From Oscillospiraceae bacterium (GTDB taxonomy: Bacteria; Bacillota; Clostridia; Oscillospirales; Oscillospiraceae), in contig CADBKO010000027.1 in NCBI GenBank assembly GCA_902795345.1, forward strand, positions 1 through 36,653: a stretch of 36,653 nt of DNA, given 5' to 3'. A program made the position numbers and the translations under genes. Shown piece by piece: positions 8,335 through 16,508 of the stretch. Position 1 is the first letter of the stretch. Each line of letters opens with the position of its first letter. A model generated the notes under the pieces. That model saw only the letters and a program-made list of their open reading frames with translations, had not been told where the DNA came from and ran no database searches.

Positions 8335-8433
8335 GGGGGTGGATCCGGCCCGGTGGCCGGCCCGGACTTCAAATCCGGTCGTGAGGCGGTTCGCGCCGAC
8401 TCAGGTGTGTTCGATTCGCACACATCCCCGCCA
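8335..8433 (+). tRNA. selC: tRNA-Sec (anticodon UCA)
   Basis: A 99-nt selenocysteine tRNA. The D stem has 6 bp (8345-8350 with 8355-8360) and a 4-nt loop. The anticodon arm is 8362-8378 with TCA at 8369-8371. A long variable arm is closed by GAG/CTC. The T stem has 5 bp with loop TTCGATT, and CCA is encoded at 8431-8433. The acceptor has 7 good pairs (one G-U), with a G8342/A8422 mismatch at the eighth. The 6-bp D stem, long variable arm and UCA anticodon are diagnostic. It lies between selD and selB. Confidence 0.95.
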
Positions 8434-8438
8434 GCTTG

Positions 8439-8484
8439 CCCCGGGGCGGCCGTGTCCTGCGGCTGCCCCGGGGAAGGGCTTTTT
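8439..8484 (+). terminator. Terminator-like hairpin after selC
   Basis: A 9-bp perfect GC stem (8439-8447 with 8465-8473) is followed by AAGGGC and then five Ts at 8480-8484. It probably ends, or partly ends, the selC transcript before selB. Confidence 0.6.
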
Positions 8485-8525
8485 CCGCGAAGAAACGCGA
8501 AGAAAAAAGAACTTCGCTTGACCCG

Positions 8526-8547
8526 CCGTCAGGGGGAACTCTGACGG
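8526..8547 (+). promoter_or_regulatory. Hairpin in the selB leader
   Basis: A 7-bp stem (CCGTCAG with CTGACGG) encloses an 8-nt loop, ending 14 nt before the selB ribosome binding site. The function is unknown. A SECIS-like regulator of the kind described for E. coli selAB is one option, but no U bulge or GU-loop signature is evident. Confidence 0.35.
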
Positions 8548-8579
8548 TGTTCTTAAACCTGGAAGGAGGCAAGCCGGAG

Positions 8580-10514
8580 ATGGAGAAGCGCATCATCATG
8601 GGCACCGCGGGCCACGTGGACCACGGCAAGACGGCCCTTGTCCGCTGCATGACCGGCGTCAACACCGACCGGCTCAAGGAGGAGCAGACCAGGGGCATCA
8701 CCATCGAGCTGGGCTTCGCCCCCTTCGACCTGCCGGACGGGCAGCGCATCGGCATCGTGGACGTGCCCGGGCATGAAAAATTCGTCCGCACCATGCTGGC
8801 GGGGACCACAGGGATCGACCTGGTGCTGTTCGTCATCGCCGCGGACGAGGGGGTCATGCCCCAGACCCGGGAGCATATGGATATCCTGCGGCTGCTGGGC
8901 ATCCGGCGGGGGATCGTGGCCCTGACGAAGATCGACCTGGTGGACGAGGAATGGCTGGAGCTGGTGCGGGAGGACGTGGCGGAATACCTGAAGGACAGTC
9001 CCCTGAAGGATGCGCCGGTGGTGGAGGTCTCCTCCGTCACCGGGCAGGGCGTGGATGCCCTCATCCGCACCATCGGGGAACTGTGCGTCGGCATCCCGCC
9101 CCGGTCCTCGGCGGGCGTCGCAAGGCTGGCCATCGACCGGGCCTTTACCATGGCCGGCTTCGGTACGGTGGTGACGGGCACCCTCTGGAGCGGCAGCATC
9201 CGGGTGGGGGACGCCATGGAGCTGCTGCCCGCCCATAAGGAGGTGCGCGTGCGCACTCTGCAGGTCCACGGGGAAAAGCGGGAAGCGGTGCAGGCCGGGG
9301 AGCGGGTGGCCGTGAATCTGCCCGGCGTGGAGAAGGAGACCGCTGAGCGGGGCGGCTGGCTCATGACCCCCGGCGCCATGGAGGAGAGCCGGAGGATCGA
9401 CGTGCAGCTGGAGCTGCTGCCCGACGCGCCGGAGATGAAGAACCGGGCCCGGGTCCATGTGCACCACGGCACCGCTGAAGCCCTGGCCAGGGTGGCCCTG
9501 CTGGATCGGGAGAGCCTGCAGCCCGGAGAAAGCGCCTTTGCCCAGCTGGAGCTGGAAACGCCCCTGGCTGTCCTGCCGGAGGACCGGATGATCTTCCGCT
9601 TCTATTCCCCCGTGGTCACCATAGGGGGCGGCGTCGTGCTGGACGCGGCTGCCTCCAAGCATCGGCGCAAGCGCAGGGAGGAGGATCTGAAACGTCTTGA
9701 AGCCCTGCAGAGCGGCGACCCGGCGCGCATCCTCGAAGCCGCCATGAAAAAGGACGCCCGGCCCCGGACCCTCCGGCTCATGGGGGAAACCCTATCCCTG
9801 GGGGAGGAGGAGACCGCCGCCCTGGCGGAAAAGCTGGCTTCCGAAGGAGTCCTGTGCCGGCTGCCCGACGGGTATTGGATGGAGGCTTCGGCCCTTGCCG
9901 CGCTGAAGAAAGAAATGACCGATTGGCTGACGGCATATTTTCAGAAATATCCCCTGCGCTTCTCCGTGCCGAAAAAGGAGGCGGCGCAGGTCCAATTCCC
10001 GCGTACGGAGCCAAAGGAGCAGCGGGCCCTGTTCCAGCATCTGGAGGCGGAGGGGATCCTCCTGCAGGATGAAACGGGCGTCCGGCTTCCGGGCTGGGAG
10101 CCCAGGCCTGACGAACGGACCCGCGCCTGGATGGACCGGCTGCGGGTATTATTTGAGGAAACGCCGCTGACGCCGCCCCGCTGGAGCGAGGCCGCGGCTG
10201 CGTTGAATATTCCCGACAGGGAGCAGAGCGAGATCATGAACTGGTTTCTCCGCGCAGGAGAGCTGGTGCGGCTGTCCGACGACGTGCTGCTTTCCCGCAG
10301 CGCGCTTGCCTCGGCGGAGGAGACCCTGCGCCGGGGCACCGGGGAGAACAGCTTTACCCTGGCTGAAGCCCGGGACCTGCTGGGCTGTCCGCGAAAGCAG
10401 GCCCAGCTGATCATGGAGTATTTCGATCAGCAGCGCCTGACCCGCTGGGACGGGGAAAAGCGCCACTGGCAGCCATCCTCTGCCGATGCTTCCGGGGAAA
10501 ACAAGGGGAGGTGA
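8580..10514 (+). CDS. selB: Selenocysteine-specific elongation factor
   Basis: SelB is the EF-Tu-like GTPase that carries Sec-tRNA to the ribosome and binds the SECIS hairpin with its C-terminal winged-helix domains. The 644-residue protein shows G1 GHVDHGKT (11-18), the switch-II DVPGHE and the TKID motif. Translation domains II and III are followed by winged-helix repeats to about residue 640, so it is full length. The ATG at 8580 is chosen over in-frame upstream codons because GGAAGGAGG lies 11 nt before it and the protein then opens directly with the GTPase domain. Confidence 0.97.
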   Translation: MEKRIIMGTAGHVDHGKTALVRCMTGVNTDRLKEEQTRGITIELGFAPFDLPDGQRIGIVDVPGHEKFVRTMLAGTTGIDLVLFVIAADEGVMPQTREHMDILRLLGIRRGIVALTKIDLVDEEWLELVREDVAEYLKDSPLKDAPVVEVSSVTGQGVDALIRTIGELCVGIPPRSSAGVARLAIDRAFTMAGFGTVVTGTLWSGSIRVGDAMELLPAHKEVRVRTLQVHGEKREAVQAGERVAVNLPGVEKETAERGGWLMTPGAMEESRRIDVQLELLPDAPEMKNRARVHVHHGTAEALARVALLDRESLQPGESAFAQLELETPLAVLPEDRMIFRFYSPVVTIGGGVVLDAAASKHRRKRREEDLKRLEALQSGDPARILEAAMKKDARPRTLRLMGETLSLGEEETAALAEKLASEGVLCRLPDGYWMEASALAALKKEMTDWLTAYFQKYPLRFSVPKKEAAQVQFPRTEPKEQRALFQHLEAEGILLQDETGVRLPGWEPRPDERTRAWMDRLRVLFEETPLTPPRWSEAAAALNIPDREQSEIMNWFLRAGELVRLSDDVLLSRSALASAEETLRRGTGENSFTLAEARDLLGCPRKQAQLIMEYFDQQRLTRWDGEKRHWQPSSADASGENKGR

Positions 10515-10599
10515 GATACGGAGAGAAACAGCACGGCTTTCGTTATGGAAGCACCGCTTTCCGGCGGTGATTCCGGAACTCAAAGGAGGGAAGACAACC

Positions 10600-12834
10600 A
10601 TGAAAAGAAAAGGGATCCCGAGATTCCTGACGGTCGCCCTGACGATTTGTCTTCTCATCGGGATCATGGCCCCCGCAGCCCGCGCGGATGGCAGCGTGAG
10701 CTACGGGACGGACGGGAGCGTGACCATCACGGTGATGAATCCCCTGGGGGAGATCACGCCGCCCGACAATCAGCCTCTGGCGGAGCGCCTCAGCTCCCTG
10801 GAGGGGAAGAACATCGCCCTCGCTTACTACGGCAAGGCCCAGAACCCCCATGCGGTCCGGGCCGTGGGCGAGCTGCTGGAGCAGGAATTCGGCGTCACGG
10901 CTGCGCTCTATAACATCGGCAACGCAGCGGGCGCAAAGCCTCTGGAATACTATGAGACCCTGGCCTCCTACGACGCCGTGGTGCTGGGTGTGGCAGACTG
11001 CACCCTGAGCGCCTGGTGGGCGGCCTATCACGCCAGGATGGTAGAGCAGCTGGGAACGCCCGTGGTGGTGCTGACCCATCCCCAGTATGAACGCTCCTTG
11101 AATGTGGGGGCGGTGGACAACGGCTTCACCGGTCTCCGGCGGGCCGTGCTGGATGCGGGGCTTTACAGCGTTGGCTTCAACCGGATGAGCGCTACCTCCA
11201 ACACCGATTTCCTGCGGAACACCGCTTTCGTCACGGTGACGAAGAATCTAACCGTCAGCGTCTATGACCAGGTGAAGCAAGCCCTCACCGCCCCGCTGAC
11301 GGAAGAAGAACGCAGCCCCCGGGCGATCACCCTGCGGGATATCACGGGCTGGACGGACGGGAGCTTCGATCCCGCGGCGGCCACCTTCACCCTGCAGGCT
11401 GCCAGCGAGGAAAAAGCTGCCCTGCAGTTCAACGAGCTGGCGGTGAAGCTCGGCTTCAGCGACGGACTGCCCATGGTGATGCCCCTGCCGGAGCTGGTGG
11501 ACAAAATGCTGGCAGCCACCACCCGCAGCAGAGACGACGTCATCGGCCAGATCATGCCCCGCGGCGGATATATCACCGTGGAAAAGGCGGCGGTCAACGC
11601 CGTCATGGCCGGTGCGCGGCCCGAATACTTCCCCGTGATCCTGGCTGCGCTGGAAGCCTATGCCAGCGCCTGGGACGAAGGGAATCTTCTCTATCACGCC
11701 CTCACCTCCAGCGAAAACTATACCATGATGCTGGTGGTCAGCGGCCCCATCGTGGATGAACTGAATATCTCCGGACGCTGGGGCTATCTCGGCAGCGGCA
11801 ACGAGGCCAACAACGGCATCGGCAGAGCCTTCCGCATGTGCGTGCGCAACATCGGCGTCAACCGCACCGGCGAAACGGACGGCACGGCCCGCGCCGGTCG
11901 GCAGAACGACATCGCTCTCACCGTTTTCGGCGAGGTGCCCGGCCTCCTGCCCCAGGGGTGGGAGGGCCAGAATGAGATGCTGGGCTTCCGCCGGGACCAG
12001 AGCACCGTGACCCTGCTGGGCTATACGGCTTCGACCATGTATGGCGCCAACGGCGGCGTCAACTCGTCCTTTGATCCCATGCAGGTGCTGACGAATATCC
12101 GCAACGCGGGTTCAACGAGCCTGGCGATCGCCACCATTCCCCGCAACGTGGCGGACCTGGCCCGCAGCCAGAACGGCATCGACAGCAAAAAGGCGCTCCT
12201 GGACTATCTGCTGGAGGCCGGCACCGGGACCAAGCTGCGCAGCCGCTATCTGCTCTGGCCCGTGATCGTGGGCGATCCGGACAGCGCGCGGCTCTATAAG
12301 GATTCCGGCACCCTCTACGGGGTCTCCGCCTTCCAGAACCGGCTCATCACCGGCGCGACCCTGACCAGGGCCGGACGGGACGCTGCCACCCCCGGCGCGC
12401 CTGCGGCCTTCACAGTGACCCGCTCCGGCACGTCCGCCACCCTTACCTGGCAGGCGCCTGCCAGCGATGGCGGAAGTCCCGTTACGGGCTATCAGGTCAC
12501 CTGCACCGGCGGCGCGGCCGCCGGCATCTGGAATCCCGGCGGCGCGACGGCAGCCATCGGCGCGCCCATCGCAGTCCCCGCCGAGGCGGCGGGTTCTGTC
12601 ATCCCCAAACAGGCGGCAGCGTTCCCCGCGGTCACGCGCGCAGCTGCGCCCGCCTGGGTGAGCCTCTCCGCGGACGCCCGCAGCTACACCTTCGAAGGAC
12701 TTGACCCGGATGGGGACTATGTGTTCGCCGTGCGGGCCGTGAACGGGGTCATGAACGCCGTTCAGGTCGCTATCGAGGGTGCGGAGTACAAGCTGGATAC
12801 CAGCGAGAGCGGCCACGGCGCGTGGGCCAGATAA
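10600..12834 (+). CDS. Secreted UGSC-like/DGLP-domain protein with FnIII domain (Cys paralogue)
   Basis: A 744-residue secreted protein. It has a signal peptide at 1-27 (KRKG, hydrophobic core, MAPAARA). The UGSC-like domain has GVADCTLSAWW with Cys134 (TGC 10999-11001) where the downstream paralogue has selenocysteine; the partner position +3 is Ser137. A 'DGLP' domain from about residue 286 (FSDGLPMVMP, ITVEKAAVNAVMAGA, NNGIGRAFRMCVRNIG) follows. A fibronectin type III domain spans about 598-728. It lacks SLH repeats. The start has AAAGGAGGG. It lies between selB and the selenoprotein. The UGSC-like assignment rests on motif memory; the activity is unknown, though a thiol redox role is plausible. 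Confidence 0.85.
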   Translation: MKRKGIPRFLTVALTICLLIGIMAPAARADGSVSYGTDGSVTITVMNPLGEITPPDNQPLAERLSSLEGKNIALAYYGKAQNPHAVRAVGELLEQEFGVTAALYNIGNAAGAKPLEYYETLASYDAVVLGVADCTLSAWWAAYHARMVEQLGTPVVVLTHPQYERSLNVGAVDNGFTGLRRAVLDAGLYSVGFNRMSATSNTDFLRNTAFVTVTKNLTVSVYDQVKQALTAPLTEEERSPRAITLRDITGWTDGSFDPAAATFTLQAASEEKAALQFNELAVKLGFSDGLPMVMPLPELVDKMLAATTRSRDDVIGQIMPRGGYITVEKAAVNAVMAGARPEYFPVILAALEAYASAWDEGNLLYHALTSSENYTMMLVVSGPIVDELNISGRWGYLGSGNEANNGIGRAFRMCVRNIGVNRTGETDGTARAGRQNDIALTVFGEVPGLLPQGWEGQNEMLGFRRDQSTVTLLGYTASTMYGANGGVNSSFDPMQVLTNIRNAGSTSLAIATIPRNVADLARSQNGIDSKKALLDYLLEAGTGTKLRSRYLLWPVIVGDPDSARLYKDSGTLYGVSAFQNRLITGATLTRAGRDAATPGAPAAFTVTRSGTSATLTWQAPASDGGSPVTGYQVTCTGGAAAGIWNPGGATAAIGAPIAVPAEAAGSVIPKQAAAFPAVTRAAAPAWVSLSADARSYTFEGLDPDGDYVFAVRAVNGVMNAVQVAIEGAEYKLDTSESGHGAWAR

Positions 12835-12863
12835 TCGGAACTTCTATTGAAGGAGATTCAAGA

Positions 12864-15800
12864 ATGAGTATTGCGAGAAGAAACCTGCGGTCTCTGCTCT
12901 GCTTCCTGCTGGCGGCGGCGATCCTGTCTGCGTTCTTCCTGCCCGTGACGGTGAAAGCGACCCACACCTATCGCTTTCTCAATCCCCTGGGCACGGTGGA
13001 ACCCCGGCTGGATACCCCTCTGGCGGACCGCCAGGGCGTGATCGATATCCTCAACGGCACGGGTGAGCGCACCCTGCGCCTGGGGGTGGCCTGGTACTAC
13101 AAGCCCCTGGACGCGGAGCCTCCCTATGCCATTGCCGAGATGCTCAAGGAAAAGTGGGAGAAGGAGCATCCCGGCCTGACGGTGCAGCTGGTCATCCCCG
13201 ATCCGGAGGCCCAGGGCATCGGCTCCGAGCTCCCGGCGGATACCCAGTATATCCCCGCCGTGGGCCACGCCTGGAATATCCGGGCCGACATCGTGTACGA
13301 TACCTGGGCGGAGAAGGTCGACGCCATCATCATGGGGGTCGGCGACTGAAACTGCTGCTCGTGGTGGAGTTCCACCCATGTAAAAGCAGTTGAATCCCGC
13401 GGCATCCCCTGCGCCTATATGACCACCTCCATGTTCCACCGCATCCAGAATCAGGGCTTCCGTGCCAACGGCATGTCCCTGGCCCGCCGGGTCGTCATGG
13501 ACCATTCCCTGATGGCCACGGCAGAGCAGTACACCAGCGCCAACAACCGCCCCGGCCGCCAGGCCATGGACTACCTCAAGGCGCATGTGCTGAATACCAC
13601 CGACTATGTGGATAAGGAGTGGATGGAGTTCGCCGGCGTGGCGGACAAGACGGCCCTTGAGCAGGCGGAATACGCCCTCACCGCGCCCCTCACCGAGCAG
13701 GAGCGCCATCCCAAGCCCCTGAATTACTACGACACCATGCAGGGCTTTGGCAACGACCGCTATATCGAGATCGAGGCGGAGAGCTATGCCGAGGCACAGC
13801 AGATCTTCAACCACATCGCCATGATGGACGCGGGCTCCGGCTACGGACCGGACCTTGCGCGGGTCGGCACCAACGACGGACTCGGTTTCTACGGAAACTT
13901 CGGCGACGGGCTTCCCCTGGTGCCTCCCTCTGAGGAGCTTGTGCAGGAGATGCTGGCCGGTTCCGAGCGGGGCAAATACCCCAACGACGTGCTGGGCTGG
14001 CTGAAATTCCAGGGCGGCGCCATCACGGTGGAGAAGGTGGCCATCAACGCGGTCATGGCCGGGGCAAAGCCGGAGCATTTCCCGGTGATCCTCACAGCCA
14101 TGGAAATGCTGGCCAGCGGCTGGGACTACGATAAGATGTGGTACCACGGCCTGGGCACCGGCAGCGACAGTACCCTGCACATCATGCTCAACGGTCCTCT
14201 GGCCGAAGAGCTGGGCGTCAGCGGCGATATGGGCTCCGACGGCGGCGCGGGCAACGAGGTCAACGCGGTCATCGGAAGAGCCATCCGCATGTGCATCCGC
14301 AACATCGGCCATATCTCCCTGGAGGTGGACGACCATCAGTACAAGGGCCGTGAGCAGGACCATATCCTGATCCTTTTCCGGGAGCAGGAGGAGCTTCTGC
14401 CCGGCTGGGACCCCGCAAAATGGGACGGCGACCCCCGCACAACGGAGATGTGGGTGCCGTACCACGTGGAGATGGGCTTCCGCCCTGAGGAGAGCACCAT
14501 CACCATCTGGGCGGGCAACTCCACCGGCAGGAACGCCATCGCCGGTGAACCGTCCTTCTGGAGCGGCGCAAGCCTTTCCGGCTCTAACGGCCTCTTCGGG
14601 GCAGATTCCTTCTGGGGCAGTGCTGTGGATGCCGGCGCCATCAACATGGCCGTCCTCTCTCCCGGCATGGCTCAGACTCTCTACGAATACCAGGGCATCC
14701 GCTGCAAGGACGACCTGCGGGCCACTGCCAAAAAGCCCAGCAATACCGTCGGCGGCGGCAACAGCGGCATGTATTACACCATCAATCCCATCGTGTCCGG
14801 CGGCGAGCTGAACGGAACCCGTCTGTACGGCAACTACAGCTTCTACAACCGCCAGAACCATCAGATCCAGCTGATCACCGGCGCGACCCTCACCAGGAAC
14901 GGCAGGGCCAGTTCCGCCTTTGATTACGCCCACGTGGGCGTGACCGGGACGGAGACGGTCAGCAAAACGGTGTCCAACGCGCCGCAGCAGACCGAAAAGC
15001 TGCCCGCCGAGATCGCAAACGCCTATCCGGTGGGGACCTGGCCCCTGAGCGCCGGCTCGTATGACCCGGCCCTGGATGAATTCACCATCCTCAAGGGAAC
15101 GAAGGTCTACGGCCTCTTTACCTCCAGCTACGCGAAGCTGGATCCCCCTTCCTCCGTGTCGGGCTACCGCGAGGCGGCTTCGCCGGAGACCATGGAAAAC
15201 GGAGACTGGTGCCTGCTAATGGGCAGCAGCGGTTTTAATTACGTGTTGATCCGCAGTGAGGATTCGGGCGGCAGCTACCTGGTGCCCTCCTCCAGGAAGG
15301 CGGACGGGAGCCATCTTCCCTCCGCGCCGCGCAATGTGAACATCACCGTCACCGCGGGCAGCATGCCAAACCGTCAGAATGTCACTGTCACCTGGGACCC
15401 CCCGGAGGACGACGGCAATCTGCCCATCATGGCATACCAGATCTCCTATCAACATGGCGGCAATATCCAATTCTTTACCGTTACCAACGCGCCGGACGGC
15501 GGAGCCGACCTGGGCAACGCCAAAGGCAATTGCTACGCGGCTGCGTCCTACAGCGTCTATAACCATGTGGACGTTGGCGGAGGCTTCTTCGGGATCCTGC
15601 AGAACAGCGCCGGCAACCGCATCTACACGGTGGAAGCCGGTACGGAGGCCTTCAACAAGCGCAGCTTCACCTTCTACAACATGCCCGTGGGCACGGAGTG
15701 CTTCTTCCGGGTCCGAGCCGTCAACGCGCTGAAGAACGCGCTGGAGCTGGACGGGACGGAGGCGATCGCCACCGCATTGGGCGGCAGCACCACCTTCTTC

Positions 15801-16409
15801 TGGTTCAACGACGGCATGACGGCCAGGGCCAGCGGACGGGGCGCCTGGGGCCTTTACAACGGCGGCAGGAGCACTGTCATCACAGCAGCGGCGGGACAGG
15901 CGGAGACAGCGGACAATCCCTTCCGGGATGTCAGCCCGTCGGATTACTATTACGATGCGGTCCTGTGGGCATACAAAGCGGAGCCCCAGGTGACCAACGG
16001 CATCGACGATACCCACTTCGGCCCCGCCAACACCGTAACCCGGGGCCAGGCCGTGACCTTCCTCTGGCGTGCCATGGGCTGCCCGGAGCCGTCCAGCAGC
16101 GTCAATCCCTTCGAGGACGTGACCGAGGGCAAGTATTTCTACAAGGCGGTCCTATGGGCGGTGGAAAAGGGCATCACCAATGGCACCGACGATGCCCACT
16201 TCACTCCCAACCAGACCTGCTCCACAGCCCACATCATCACCTTCCTGTACCGCACCCTGGGCATCGGATCCAACGGCTGGTATAAGGAGGCGGAGGAATG
16301 GGCCAGAGGATCCGGCCTGCTGGACGGGCTGGAAGTCAGCGTAGCGCCGGGCGTGGATTGCCCCCGCAGCGATGTCGTTCTGTTCCTCTACCGCCAGCTG
16401 GGAGCATAG
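12864..16409 (+). CDS. SLH-anchored secreted selenoprotein, UGSC-like (UGA-Sec at 13347)
   Basis: One 1181-residue gene read through an in-frame UGA at codon 162. Before and after the UGA the frame is the same and protein-like: IIMGVGD-U-NCCSWWSSTHVKAVE aligns with GVADCTLSAWW of the upstream paralogue. Order: signal peptide (to about residue 33), UGSC-like domain with U162, C164 and C165 (UxxC), DGLP domain from about 342 (FGDGLPLVPPSEE, ITVEKVAINAVMAGA, NAVIGRAIRMCIRNIG), FnIII about 819-966, and SLH repeats about 1017-1181 (NPFRDVSPSDYYYDAV, NPFEDVTEGKYFYKAV, GWYKEAEEW). The start ATG has GAAGGAGATT. A bSECIS hairpin follows the UGA. It is probably held on the cell wall outside the membrane; the substrate is unknown. 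Confidence 0.92.
13347..13391 (+). promoter_or_regulatory. Bacterial SECIS element with its UGA-Sec codon
   Basis: Counting the U of UGA as 1, the apical loop GU is at 23-24 (13369-13370), the position I derive for E. coli fdhF. The apical stem GGTGG (13363-13367) pairs with CCACC (13372-13376). U13362 is bulged below it if G13361 pairs with C13377. A lower 7-bp stem joins 13350-13356 and 13385-13391. The bulged U plus GU loop is the SelB-binding signature of bSECIS elements. Confidence 0.88.
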
Positions 16410-16438
16410 CTTCCCGGCACCGCAAGGATCCAAACAAG

Positions 16439-16468
16439 AAAAGGGACTGCAGAACTGCAGTCCCTTTT
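16439..16468. terminator. Bidirectional terminator between the selenoprotein gene and selA
   Basis: A near-perfect palindrome: AAAAGGGACTGCAG, a 2-nt AA centre, then its reverse complement ending in TTTT. It lies between two convergent genes and provides a U-tract in both directions. Confidence 0.88.
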
Positions 16469-16508
16469 CATATCCGTAGCCGGTATTCCGATTTGCTTTC
16501 CTGTGCGC

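Noticed and set aside
12822..13349. A separate 5' gene ending at the UGA, and a second gene starting at 13419
   Set aside because: The frames are the same, protein similarity to the upstream paralogue runs through the UGA, no ribosome binding site precedes 13419, and a SECIS hairpin follows the UGA.
12858..14933. Long antisense reading frame (about 690 codons, minus strand)
   Set aside because: It is opposite the selenoprotein and shows no family motif; such frames arise from GC-rich codon bias.
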